Part shown: piece after piece, positions 54,876 through 63,550 of the stretch
Position numbering within the stretch: position 1 is the stretch's first letter
Layout of the letters: each line of letters opens with the position of its first letter
DNA from: Rubrivivax sp.
GTDB lineage: Bacteria; Pseudomonadota; Gammaproteobacteria; Burkholderiales; Burkholderiaceae_C
NCBI GenBank assembly: GCA_026125665.1
Contig: JAHCKS010000005.1
Location: forward strand, 1-64,000
Direction of reading: 5' to 3'
Length of the DNA: 64,000 bases
Program-made: the position numbers and the translations under genes
Notes under the pieces: generated by a model
Told to the model about the DNA's origin: nothing
The model's database searches: none
Seen by the model: the letters and a program-made list of their open reading frames with translations, nothing else

Positions 54876-55607
54876 TTACCCTTCTTCGCCAGCCGGCACA
54901 GGGTGAACGGGCCCTGCCGCCGGCAGCGGCGGCAGGCGCAGCAGCGGCCCGCGCGCCCGGGCCCCCCAGCTGAGGGCGAAGTACGGCCGCAAGCTGGCCA
55001 GCATCACCTCGAGCCGCCACAGCTGCACGAAGAACGCGCGGCCGACAATCAACGAGCCCAGGCGCAGGTGCGCCCGGCGCGAGGCGACGTTGAAGCGCGT
55101 CATGCGGCTGTACGAGGCTTGCACGCCGAGCCCGTGCAGGTAGCGATTGGCGGCATGCCACAGGGCCACGAATCCGGTGCCCATCCGATGCTCGGGAAAC
55201 AGGTACAGATCGAAGTCGAAGACCGCGCGCCCGCCCACCGGCAGCGCGTAGACGCAACGCACCTCGTCTTCGGCGTAATTGCCCGGGCTCAGCCACAGGT
55301 AGCCCAACAGCACGCCCTTGCGCTGCACGCCGAGGCAGCGAGCCCCGTTGTCGAAGCGGGCTTGCTTGATTTCGGGCCGCGCCGGCATGCGGTCGACGTC
55401 CGGGTGGCCGCGCTCGATCTCGCGAAACTCGATGTGGCGGGCCATGCGTTCGGGTAGCAGCGGCCGGCCGTCGATCGGCTGGCACATCAGCTCGTAGACC
55501 ACGAGGCCGGTACGCGGCGACAGGCGCCGCAGCGCCCGGTCGATGAGGTACAGCAGGCCAGCCGCAGCTCCGAACTCGCGCAGCGCAGCACCGAGCTTCT
55601 CCCACAT
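54876..55607 (-). CDS. GNAT-fold acyltransferase-like protein
   Basis: A 243-residue protein with a GNAT-like core: MPARPEIKQARFDNGARCLG, VLLGYLWLSPGNYAEDEV and YLFPEHRMGTGFVALWHAAN, where the usual Q/RxxGxG/A loop is only loosely recognisable. It resembles GNAT proteins found in exosortase-type EPS loci, which may acylate sugars or lipids. ATG at 55607 is chosen because GAGGG lies just upstream; a longer start (55649) would add 14 residues. It is convergent with the GT4 operon and lies 63 bases downstream of the kelch gene on the same strand. Confidence 0.75.
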   Translation of the reverse strand: MWEKLGAALREFGAAAGLLYLIDRALRRLSPRTGLVVYELMCQPIDGRPLLPERMARHIEFREIERGHPDVDRMPARPEIKQARFDNGARCLGVQRKGVLLGYLWLSPGNYAEDEVRCVYALPVGGRAVFDFDLYLFPEHRMGTGFVALWHAANRYLHGLGVQASYSRMTRFNVASRRAHLRLGSLIVGRAFFVQLWRLEVMLASLRPYFALSWGARARGPLLRLPPLPAAGPVHPVPAGEEG

Positions 55608-55670
55608 CCGGATTCCCTCGTTCGCCGCAGCTTGCAGCCGACGCCCCACCGCGTGCGCGGGGCGGCGCCC

Positions 55671-56930
55671 TCAAGGCGTCAGCTTGAACACCCAGGCGTT
55701 CTCGTCAATGCTGTTGACCATCACGAAGACGCGATAGGCCGGCACGTAGCCCCAGCGGCCGAAGGTGCCCTGGTACGGAGCCGCGGAGGCGGGACCCGTT
55801 CCCACGGCAACCTGGCTCCACACGCCCGTGTCCATGTCCAGCGCGTAGACGTTGCTGCCGCCGTGCCAGGCAACGATTCGATCGGCCACCGGATCGTAGG
55901 CGACGCCGGGCGACTGCTGGCTCGTGACCAGGGCCGGCGCGTTGGTCGTACTCATTCGGGTCATCACGCGCGTGTTCAGGTCGATCACCTGAACGCCGTC
56001 GCCGATCATCACGAACTTGCGGCGCTTGGTGTCGATGGCCGCGCTGAGGTGGTAGTCGACGCTCTGCTGCGTCGAGTTCAGCTTGGTGTAGCGATGCGTC
56101 GCCGGGTCATAGGAGAAGAAGTCGTAGTTGTCCTTCACGTAGACGAGTTGCGACACGCTGTCGTACTCGGCCATCGTCCCGAATGCGGTGGTCGTCGGTG
56201 AGTTGGGCACCACCTGCTGCCAGCGCGGCGAGCGGAAGTCATAGATCCATGTGGCATCGTCCCCGCCGCCGCAAGGCGACAGCGATCCATTGACGGCGAA
56301 GAAGCGATCAAGGTGGGCGATGTAGGCCAAGCCATCGTACGTGTGCCGGGACGTTGGCGTACCGTCAGGCAGCGCCGACTGGCACGACGAACTGCCGACC
56401 TGGGGGCTCGGGTCGACGATCCGTTGCACGTTCATCGCCTGCAGATCGATCGCGTACATCTCGTTGCCCCAGTAGTCGTCGTGCCCGCCGCCCCAGACGA
56501 GCAAGCGATGGCGGGCGGTATCCACCGCACCCCCGTTCCACGCTTCGACGAGATACGCCGGATAGCCACGCGGCAGCGGGCTCGGCAGGACCGAGCGGAT
56601 CTTCGTGCCAGGCAACTCGAGCCACCGCCCCACCCCGAGCGTGGCGATCGGCGCCGGCGCGGGCGACGGCGCAGGGATCGGCACCGGGCCCGGTGCCGGT
56701 GCCGGTGCCGGTGACGGTGACGGTGACGGTGACGGTGCTGGCGCTGAAGGCGCCGGAGCCGGCGAGCTACCAGGCGCGGCATCGCCTGACCCGCCGGAGC
56801 CGCAACTGCTCAACAGGGCGACAAACAGCGGCGTCAGTGCAAAAAGGCGGCGCCGACGCAAGCGGCCACCATCGGTGACTTCGGCTCGATAGCCGTCGGC
56901 CGGCGACGAGACGTTGTGCTGCGGAGGCAT
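55671..56930 (-). CDS. Kelch-type beta-propeller lipoprotein, copy 1
   Basis: A 419-residue predicted lipoprotein. RRRRLFALTPLFVALLSSCG gives the signal and lipobox (after a 24-residue leader), then a (Ser/Ala-Pro) linker, then a propeller: LGVGRWLELPGTKIRSVLP, HRLLVWGGGHDDYWGNEMYA, SRHTYDGLAYIAHLDRFFAV and KFVMIGDGVQVIDLNT. The Trp-Gly-Gly-Gly-His blade motif is shared with the proteins at 57254 and 40194. It may bind or oxidise carbohydrate; no copper centre is proved. The leader suggests that the true start could be an internal codon nearer the Arg stretch. Confidence 0.82.
   Translation of the reverse strand: MPPQHNVSSPADGYRAEVTDGGRLRRRRLFALTPLFVALLSSCGSGGSGDAAPGSSPAPAPSAPAPSPSPSPSPAPAPAPGPVPIPAPSPAPAPIATLGVGRWLELPGTKIRSVLPSPLPRGYPAYLVEAWNGGAVDTARHRLLVWGGGHDDYWGNEMYAIDLQAMNVQRIVDPSPQVGSSSCQSALPDGTPTSRHTYDGLAYIAHLDRFFAVNGSLSPCGGGDDATWIYDFRSPRWQQVVPNSPTTTAFGTMAEYDSVSQLVYVKDNYDFFSYDPATHRYTKLNSTQQSVDYHLSAAIDTKRRKFVMIGDGVQVIDLNTRVMTRMSTTNAPALVTSQQSPGVAYDPVADRIVAWHGGSNVYALDMDTGVWSQVAVGTGPASAAPYQGTFGRWGYVPAYRVFVMVNSIDENAWVFKLTP
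56692..56739 (-). repeat. 6-bp tandem repeat encoding the Ser/Ala-Pro linker
   Basis: Eight consecutive hexamers on the plus strand (three ggtgcc, four ggtgac, one ggtgct), read on the minus strand as Ala-Pro and Ser-Pro units in the linker of the kelch protein. Like the 12-bp repeats it can change length without frameshift. Confidence 0.9.
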
Positions 56931-57253
56931 GCGCTGATCATCCTTCTCGACTGGCTCGGGCCGGGATTATCGGGGCAGGCCTGTCGCCACATTTCACAGG
57001 GCGCGCCGTACTCCCGCATCCAAGGGGAACGACGCACTCGCCCAGGTGGACCGCGAGAGGTCGATTGAAGCCGCAAGCAGAGGGTCGCGTCGGTTATCCA
57101 ATCGTAAGTTGTACCCGACGGTCGGCCGCCCCGGTAACGCGCGCGCCGATGAGCCTCCAGACAATCGGCACGCGGTCGAAGAAGACCGCTGTGCGGGCGT
57201 CGCTCGCGATGCCCGCACGACGATCCCGAGCACGAATCCAGCCGCCCCCCGAA
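56931..57253. other. Divergent intergenic region between two kelch genes
   Basis: These 323 bases contain no supported gene. Near the right gene there is one GTAAC (57133) and CGTAAGTTGTACCC (57102-57115), which resembles CGTAAGTTCTGCCC at 46053-46066 in the other divergent lipoprotein control region. This hints at a common regulator, on slender evidence. Promoter boxes cannot be assigned. Confidence 0.45.
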
Positions 57254-58633
57254 ATGAAATCAGACCGCCGCCGCCTTTCGCTTGCCTTTGCCCTGCTCGC
57301 CACGACCCAGGCTCTTCCCGGCTGCGGCGGCGCAGAGCAGGACGGCGAGACCCTTGACGAGACGGATTCGTCCTCGCTGTGGTTCCGCCGTCGCCGGCGT
57401 ACGGCGGCGCCGACCACCGCACCGACGACCAGCCCCACGGCGGCGCCCACGGTTCAGCCGACGAGCACGCCCACCGCTGCGCCGACCACGTCCCCCACCG
57501 CGGCACCGACGGCGACCCCGACTCTGGCGCCCACGACTTCACCGACGCCTGCCCCCACCGCTGCGCCGACCCCGGCTCCGACGCCATCGCCTACGTCCGC
57601 GCCTTCACCGACGACGCCGCCGACATCGCCTCCCGCGACCGGCGTTCCCACCGCCATCGCGAATCTGGCCGCCGGCCGCTGGTTGGAACTCCCCAACACG
57701 AAGATCCGCTCGGTGCTGCCGCCGACGCAGCAAACCGGTTACCCCCCCTACCTCGTCGAAGCGTGGAACGGCGGCGCCGTGGACACGCTGCGCAATCGCC
57801 TCCTCGTCTGGGGCGGTGGACACAACGACTACTGGGGCAACGAGATGTACGCGATCGACCTGCCCACGATGTCGGTCAAGCGGATCATCGATCCGAGCCC
57901 CTATACCGGGCAGTCGGCGAACACTTCGGCACTCCCCGACGGCACGCCGACGTCGCGCCATACCTATGACGGCCTGACCTACATCGCCGGCCGCGATGAG
58001 CTGTTCTCCGCGGGCGGATCGCTGTCTTGGCGCGGCGACGGCGAGCGGGCCACGTGGGTGCGCAGCTTCGGCCAGAGCCGATGGGAGATGACCCAGGCAA
58101 ACTCGCCGATGAGCACCACGTTCGGCACGATGGCCGAGTACGACCCCGTGAGCGGCCTCGTCTACGTCAAGGATCAGAGCGACTTCTTCTCGTGGAACCC
58201 GGCCACGCGCGTCTACACCAAGCTCAACAGCACGACGCAGGCGGTCGACTACCACCTCAGCGCCACCATCGACACCAAGCGGCGCAAGTTCGTGATGCTC
58301 GGCGACGGCGTGCAGGTCATCGACCTGAACACGCGTGCCCTGACGCGGATGAGCACGAGCAACGCGCCGTCGTTCGTCACCAGCCAGCAGTCGCCCGGAG
58401 TCGCCTACGACCCGATCGCCGATCGCATCGTGGCATGGCACGGTGGCGCCAGCGTCTATGCGCTCGACATGGACACGGGCGTGTGGAGCCAGGTGGCGAC
58501 GAACGCCGGTCCCGCCGCCAGTGCGCCGTACCAAGGAACGTTCGGACGCTGGGGCTATGTGCCGCAGTACCGGGTGTTCGTGCTCGTCAACAGCATCGAC
58601 CAGAACGCCTGGGTGTTCAGGCTCGCCAGCTGA
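57254..58633 (+). CDS. Kelch-type beta-propeller lipoprotein, copy 2
   Basis: A 459-residue lipoprotein: MKSDRRRLSLAFALLATTQA then LPGC lipobox, an Arg-rich patch (WFRRRRRTAA), a Thr/Ala-Pro linker (about 55-130), and the same propeller as the protein at 55671 (RWLELPNTKIRSVLPPTQQT, LLVWGGGHNDYWGNEMYAID, KFVMLGDGVQVIDLNTRALT). The signal peptide and linker match those of the second DUF4038 protein instead. The ATG has no strong ribosome site. It is divergent from its paralogue. Confidence 0.83.
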   Translation: MKSDRRRLSLAFALLATTQALPGCGGAEQDGETLDETDSSSLWFRRRRRTAAPTTAPTTSPTAAPTVQPTSTPTAAPTTSPTAAPTATPTLAPTTSPTPAPTAAPTPAPTPSPTSAPSPTTPPTSPPATGVPTAIANLAAGRWLELPNTKIRSVLPPTQQTGYPPYLVEAWNGGAVDTLRNRLLVWGGGHNDYWGNEMYAIDLPTMSVKRIIDPSPYTGQSANTSALPDGTPTSRHTYDGLTYIAGRDELFSAGGSLSWRGDGERATWVRSFGQSRWEMTQANSPMSTTFGTMAEYDPVSGLVYVKDQSDFFSWNPATRVYTKLNSTTQAVDYHLSATIDTKRRKFVMLGDGVQVIDLNTRALTRMSTSNAPSFVTSQQSPGVAYDPIADRIVAWHGGASVYALDMDTGVWSQVATNAGPAASAPYQGTFGRWGYVPQYRVFVLVNSIDQNAWVFRLAS

Positions 58634-58655
58634 GGGCCCCCGGCCGGGGTTCGGT

Positions 58656-58700
58656 CTGCCTGCCCGGCCTGCCCGCGCGCTGCGCTGCGCTGGCAGGCAG
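58656..58700. terminator. Possible bidirectional terminator
   Basis: A 9-base inverted repeat (ctgcctgcc/ggcaggcag) with a long 27-base GC-rich loop, placed between the convergent kelch and deacetylase genes. There is no T-run; support comes from position only. Confidence 0.35.
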
Positions 58701-58702
58701 GC

Positions 58703-59656
58703 TCAACCGACGCCCATGTTCCTCAGCATGCGCACCCCGAACCTCAGCCGCGAGCGGTCCCAGGGCGTGAAGCGCTTCAACTGGAAACGGTCGGTCGCGC
58801 TCGTCGACACGCCCCAGACAGTGGACACAGCGGCATCGAAGCCGGCCTCGCGTACCAACGCCACGCTGCGCGCGGAGTAATCCTCGCCCGGCTTGCCATT
58901 GGGGTACGCGAACAGTCCCACCCTCTCACCGAGCACGTCCTCGAGCTGTCGCCGCCCTTCGACGATCTCGCGGCGAGCCTCGTCGTCCGCAAGGCCCGCG
59001 AGGATCGGGTGACTCACGGTGTGCGCTCCGACCTCCAACCCGAGCGCGCGCAGCTCACGCAGCTGCTGCGAGGTCATCATGAGATGCGTCGGCGGCAGCG
59101 CCTCGGCCGCTTTCGCAACTGCATGCACGAGCTCCTGACGGCGGCCCGGCTCAAGGTACTTGGCCACGGCGATGATGCGGTCGATGGCCTGGCGCCGTTC
59201 GCGCGCACCGGCCATCGCGAAGTTGCCGAGGCCCGGATGCAGGTGCCCGAGTTCGAGGGATGGCAGCCGCGTCGCACGAATCGCCTCGATGACGATGTCG
59301 TTCCACATGCACCCGCCGTCGATGAAGCCGGTGCTGACGAAGAACGTGCACGGCAGCCCGTGCCGGCGCAGGATCGGCGCGGCTACCGAGCGGTTGTCCG
59401 CGTAGCCGTCGTCGAAGGTCAGCGCCAGGGCGCGCGTGGGCAGCGTGCCCTCGCCGAGCCGGAGCGCCGCCTCTGCCAGTGGCAGCACGTTGAACCATTC
59501 GCGCAGCCAGCTGCAGATGCGGTCGAAGCGCACGGCATCGACCTCTTCGGGAAACAACGGATCGGCCTCCGGCAGGACGCGATGAAAGATCAGTGTGGAA
59601 AGTCGTGCCGACGGCCCCGCCCGTGAGGCGAGCGAGTACAGGCCTCGCCACAGCAT
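58703..59656 (-). CDS. Polysaccharide deacetylase (NodB-type, CE4)
   Basis: A 317-residue CE4-like enzyme. LALTFDDGYADNRSVAAPIL holds the catalytic Asp pair, and VGAHTVSHPILAGL gives the second motif with the metal His residues (HTxxHP). LFAYPNGKPGEDYS is a later family motif. It probably de-N-acetylates polysaccharide or a lipid-linked sugar. There is no clear signal peptide. The ATG overlaps the stop of the ligase gene (ATGA), so it is the last gene of the minus-strand EPS operon. Confidence 0.9.
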   Translation of the reverse strand: MLWRGLYSLASRAGPSARLSTLIFHRVLPEADPLFPEEVDAVRFDRICSWLREWFNVLPLAEAALRLGEGTLPTRALALTFDDGYADNRSVAAPILRRHGLPCTFFVSTGFIDGGCMWNDIVIEAIRATRLPSLELGHLHPGLGNFAMAGARERRQAIDRIIAVAKYLEPGRRQELVHAVAKAAEALPPTHLMMTSQQLRELRALGLEVGAHTVSHPILAGLADDEARREIVEGRRQLEDVLGERVGLFAYPNGKPGEDYSARSVALVREAGFDAAVSTVWGVSTSATDRFQLKRFTPWDRSRLRFGVRMLRNMGVG

Positions 59657-60963
59657 CAGCTCGTGCCCTGCCGAGCCAACCAGCGGGCCAGGAAACCCTG
59701 GTTCGCGCCGGCCGTGCCGCTCTCGCGCTCCCAGGCCCGCTCACGCACCCACGCACGCGCCAGCACAACAAGCATCATGACGTTGTACGGCAGGTCGAAG
59801 TAGGCGAGGCTCAGGAACGCGCCTCCCACCGCATAGCCGACGATGGAAACCTGAGCCATCGCGCCGAGGTCGCCGCACCACTGCGCGCGCGGGTCGACGC
59901 TGCTTTCCGTGCGCAGCTTGCCGGCCCAGACGTAGGTGCTGGCGAACAGGCCGAGAAAGAGGCAGAGGCCGACAAAGCCGTGGTTGCCCAGCACCTGGAA
60001 GTAGATGCTGTGCGCGGCATGCACATAGTCAGGATATGGCGAGAACTGCTGGAACAACTCCGGCCGCGCGGCGTCGAAGCCGGCGCCGAAGACATGCGTT
60101 CGGGCGATGCCGAACGCCGTCCACCACGCACTGATGCGCCCGAGCGCCGAGCGGTCCTCCTGGTACTCCTGAATCGTCGACATGCGCTCGCTCCAGGTCT
60201 CGGGCATGAACGCGAGCAGCGCGACCGCGGCCACGACCATGACGGCACCACCGAGCAGGCGGCTGCGCCCCCGCCACCACAGCAACAGCAACATGGCGCT
60301 GATCGCGAGCAGCGCACCGCGCGACTGCGAGCCCAGCGCCGCAGCGGCGCACAGCAGCATCGCCAGCGTCAGCGCGTGCCTCGGCCAGCCCTGGCGCAGT
60401 TGCATTTGCAGGAAGCGCAGCAGCGGAATCGTCATCACCATCGCCAGCGCGAACTCGTTGTTGTCTTCGATGAAGCTGCCTGGTGGTCCCCAGACGCGAT
60501 AGCCGCCCCCGGTGGCCACGGTGAACAGGCCACCCTTGGCGCCCAGCAGCGCCAACGACCCGACGCACACCCACGCGAGCGTCATGATGTGCAGCTTGCT
60601 GTGCAGCAAGGCGAGGCCGACGATGATCATCACGTCGATCTTCATGACCTTGGTCCATTGCGCGTAGTCCTCTGCCACGTCCAGGCCACCCAGCCACGAG
60701 ATGGTCATCCAGGCCATGAAGATGACCATCCAGCGCACCGGCGTCCCCTTGAACGGCGAGCTTTTGTCCTTCGTCGCCAGCAGTCCCACCATCGTGCTCG
60801 CGGCGGCCAGCGCGGCCAGCGGCGCTTCGTAGGCCAGCCCGTAGGTGAAGCGGTGCGGGTTCATGATGCTGAGCCAGGTCCACAGCATCACGCCAACCCA
60901 CGGGCGCCTGAGCGCGACGAGCGCGCAAACGACGACGATGGCGATGACGATGACGTCGCGCAT
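59656..60963 (-). CDS. O-glycosylation ligase, exosortase-A-associated (Wzy/WaaL-like)
   Basis: A 435-residue membrane protein with about 10 helices and a large periplasmic loop (MPETWSERMSTIQEYQEDRS then ALGRISAWWTAFGIARTHVF). The N-terminal RRPWVGVMLWTWLSIMNPHR and TYGLAYEAPLAALAAASTMV are characteristic of the exosortase-A-associated O-antigen-ligase-like family. The VHAAHSIYFQVLGNHGFVGL motif carries the His residue conserved in Wzy_C proteins. It should polymerise or ligate polysaccharide in the periplasm. It begins 25 bases after the CapK-like gene. Confidence 0.92.
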   Translation of the reverse strand: MRDVIVIAIVVVCALVALRRPWVGVMLWTWLSIMNPHRFTYGLAYEAPLAALAAASTMVGLLATKDKSSPFKGTPVRWMVIFMAWMTISWLGGLDVAEDYAQWTKVMKIDVMIIVGLALLHSKLHIMTLAWVCVGSLALLGAKGGLFTVATGGGYRVWGPPGSFIEDNNEFALAMVMTIPLLRFLQMQLRQGWPRHALTLAMLLCAAAALGSQSRGALLAISAMLLLLWWRGRSRLLGGAVMVVAAVALLAFMPETWSERMSTIQEYQEDRSALGRISAWWTAFGIARTHVFGAGFDAARPELFQQFSPYPDYVHAAHSIYFQVLGNHGFVGLCLFLGLFASTYVWAGKLRTESSVDPRAQWCGDLGAMAQVSIVGYAVGGAFLSLAYFDLPYNVMMLVVLARAWVRERAWERESGTAGANQGFLARWLARQGTS

Positions 60964-60988
60964 GGCGTTGCCTCCGCGCTAGCCTCGT

Positions 60989-62335
60989 TCAGGCCGAGGC
61001 CACGTGGCTGACGATATAGCGGAACTTGCCCGACCGCTCCGCCTCGATCGTCCCGACGCGCTCGATGTCGACCTCCACCTGCTGCCCGAGGCGCTGCTTG
61101 AAGCCGCGCTCGATGACGGCATCGCAGGCCGGATCGAAGCCGGGCCCGGGCACGATCTGCACCGTCACCTTCTCGCGCGTGTGCTGCACGACCTTGAAGC
61201 TGTCCAGCCCCGGCAGGTCGCGCAAGATGTAGATGAGCGCCAAGCCGTGCATCACCGTGCCGTCGGCGGCGACGACGAAGTCGGTGCTGCGCCCCTGGAT
61301 CTCCTCGAGCAGTGGCAGGCCGCGCCCGCAGGCGCAGCGGCGCTCGCTGCGCACGGCGATGTCGCCGGTGCGGTAGCGGATGAACGGGAACTCGCGCGTC
61401 GCCAGGTGCGTGACGACGATCTCGCCGGCCTGGCCGTCGGGCACCGGGCGGCCTTCGTGGTCGACGATCTCGAGCACGATGTCCTCGGCCGTGATGTGCA
61501 TGCCGCCGTGCGGACACTCGTGGGCGATGAAGCCGGCGTCGCGCCCGCCGTAGCCGTTGGCCACCTTGCAGCCGAAGACGTCGGAGATCGCCTCGCGCTG
61601 CGCGTCGTACAGGCGTTCGCTGGTGCAGAAGGCGACGCGGATGCCGAGGTCGTTCATCGGCGTGCCGCGCTTGCGTGCGTGGCGCGCGATGTGGCTGAGC
61701 GCCGAGGGGTAGCCGAAGAGCATACGCGGGCGCAGCCGCCGGATGCTCCGCACCATGCCGTCCAGCTTGACCTCGTTCATCTCGAAAGCGGGCAGCAGCG
61801 TCGTGCGCATCAGCGCGTCGCGCAGCCGGCGCACGCGGTCCTGCGCGCCGAGCTCGATCGGCGAGCCCCACACCACGACTTCGCGATCGCCGATGTCCAC
61901 GTCCCACCAGCGCGTGGCGCGCCACTTGGCGGCCACGTCGTGACTCACCCGCTCGCGGCCGATGAAGAAGGCGAGCGGCTGCCCGGAGCTGCCGCCGGTG
62001 TTGAAGCGCGCCAGGCCGACCGCGCCGGGGTGCTTGAGCGCCTCGGTGTGCGCACGGATGGTCGGCTTGTCGAGCAGCGGCAGCGCGCGCAGGTCCTCCA
62101 GGCGCGTCAGGCCGGCCGGATCGAAGCCCATGCGTGCGAACAGGTCGCGGTAGTACGGCACCTCGCGGCCGGCCTCGACGAGCAGGGCGCGCAGGCGCTC
62201 GGCCTGCAGCTGGCGCAGGCGCTCCGCCGGCCACCACTGCGACGCCTCCATGCGGCGGCGCACGGCCACGGTGGTGTGCCGCTTCAGCACCTCCTGCAGC
62301 GGGAAGATCAGCGACGAGACGAGTGCGGTGTACAT
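60989..62335 (-). CDS. CapK/phenylacetate-CoA ligase-like protein
   Basis: A 448-residue ANL-related protein of the CapK type. RFNTGGSSGQPLAFFIGRER replaces the classical P-loop, and GYGGRDAGFIAHECPHGGMH, FPFIRYRTGDIAVRSERRCA and CGRGLPLLEEIQGRSTDFVV follow in the CapK order. CapK-like proteins occur in EPS loci, where they may activate an acyl or amino-acid group for transfer to sugars. Start ATG at 62335 (MYTALVSSLIFPLQEVLKRH) gives the usual N-terminus. 47 bases separate it from the GT4 gene upstream. Confidence 0.9.
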   Translation of the reverse strand: MYTALVSSLIFPLQEVLKRHTTVAVRRRMEASQWWPAERLRQLQAERLRALLVEAGREVPYYRDLFARMGFDPAGLTRLEDLRALPLLDKPTIRAHTEALKHPGAVGLARFNTGGSSGQPLAFFIGRERVSHDVAAKWRATRWWDVDIGDREVVVWGSPIELGAQDRVRRLRDALMRTTLLPAFEMNEVKLDGMVRSIRRLRPRMLFGYPSALSHIARHARKRGTPMNDLGIRVAFCTSERLYDAQREAISDVFGCKVANGYGGRDAGFIAHECPHGGMHITAEDIVLEIVDHEGRPVPDGQAGEIVVTHLATREFPFIRYRTGDIAVRSERRCACGRGLPLLEEIQGRSTDFVVAADGTVMHGLALIYILRDLPGLDSFKVVQHTREKVTVQIVPGPGFDPACDAVIERGFKQRLGQQVEVDIERVGTIEAERSGKFRYIVSHVASA

Positions 62336-62382
62336 CGGTCCTCTCGGCAGCGCGCAGGCGATCGTGGCGCGCGCAGGCCGCT

Positions 62383-63540
62383 TCAGGCGGCGCGCGCCAC
62401 GCGCGGCCCACGGGTTGCCAGCGCGTGGCGGTAGCACTCGGCCAGGCGCGGGGCCACGCGGGCCCAGGTGTAGCGCTGCACCTCGGCCAGGCCGGCGGCG
62501 GCCAGGCGCACGGCTAGCGGCGGGTCGGCGAGCAGGCGATGCACGGCCGCGGCCATGGCATGCGCGTCGCCCGGCGGCACGAGCAGCGCCGTCTCGCCGT
62601 CGGCCACGACGAAGGGCACGCCGCCCACCGCCGTGCTCACCACTGGTACACCGCTGGCCAGCGCCTCGAGCACCGAGTTCGGCATGTTGTCGGCCAGGCT
62701 GGGGTTGATCGCCACGCGGCTGGCGCGCAGCAGTTCGGCCATCGTGTCGCGCTCGACGCGGCCGGCGAAGCGCACGGCGTCGTGCACGCCGAGCTCGCGT
62801 GCCAGCTGCCCGAGCGCACCCTGCTCGGGGCCGGTGCCGGCGATCGTCATGCGGGCGGCCGGGTGGCGGGCGCGCACGACGGCGAAGGCCCGCAGCGCCG
62901 TGGCGTTGTCGTACAGCGGCTCCAGGTTGCGCGCCACCAGCAGGTGCGGCGCGCCGGGCGGCCCGCCCTCGGCCGGGCGGAAGCGCGCCAAGTCGACGAT
63001 GTTGGGCAGCACCTCGCAGTGCATGCCGTGCTGGGCGAAGACCTGCTGCAGGAAGCCCGAGGGCACGGCGACGCAGGCGGCGCGTCGCATCGTGAAGCGC
63101 ACGAGCCGGCGCGAGCGCTGCAGGAAGGCCGCGGCCTCGCCGCCGCGGTAGTTGACGAGCACGGGCACGCCCCGCATCCAGCCGATCCACACCGCGGGCA
63201 CCGCAAACAGGTGCCATGACCATCCCGAGTTGGCCATCACGTGCAAGAGGTCGCTGCGCCCGACCGCGCGCCACAGCGCGGCCAGGTAGGGCAAGAGCCT
63301 GAAGACGGCCCGCAGCCCGGGCCAGCGCGCCACCCAGGCGGGCCGGTAGGGGGCGTTGGTGGCCACCTGCGTCACCTCGGCGCCGGCGCCGCGCAGCAGC
63401 TCGGCCAGTTGCCGCGTCTGCATCGCCATGCCCCCGGCCGGCGGCGGCAGCGGGCCGACGAGGCCGATGCGCAGGCCCGAAAGGCCGTCGACCGGACCGG
63501 CCGTGGCATCGCTGCCGTGGCTGGCGCCGACTTCGCTCAT
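62383..63540 (-). CDS. GT4-family glycosyltransferase
   Basis: A 385-residue GT-B glycosyltransferase. LVGPLPPPAGGMAMQTRQLA, ACVAVPSGFLQQVFAQHGMH, ARNLEPLYDNATALRAFAVV and the donor-site segment NPSLADNMPNSVLEALASGV are typical GT4 motifs. ATG at 63540 (MSEVGASHG) is 10 bases after the stop of the upstream glycosyltransferase. It should add a sugar in repeat-unit assembly. Confidence 0.9.
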   Translation of the reverse strand: MSEVGASHGSDATAGPVDGLSGLRIGLVGPLPPPAGGMAMQTRQLAELLRGAGAEVTQVATNAPYRPAWVARWPGLRAVFRLLPYLAALWRAVGRSDLLHVMANSGWSWHLFAVPAVWIGWMRGVPVLVNYRGGEAAAFLQRSRRLVRFTMRRAACVAVPSGFLQQVFAQHGMHCEVLPNIVDLARFRPAEGGPPGAPHLLVARNLEPLYDNATALRAFAVVRARHPAARMTIAGTGPEQGALGQLARELGVHDAVRFAGRVERDTMAELLRASRVAINPSLADNMPNSVLEALASGVPVVSTAVGGVPFVVADGETALLVPPGDAHAMAAAVHRLLADPPLAVRLAAAGLAEVQRYTWARVAPRLAECYRHALATRGPRVARAA

Positions 63541-63550
63541 CGCCGCGCGC

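Noticed and set aside
38339..58633. PEP-CTERM sorting signals on the secreted proteins
   Set aside because: All C-termini were read; none shows the PEP motif, membrane helix and Arg tail. All have N-terminal lipoboxes instead.
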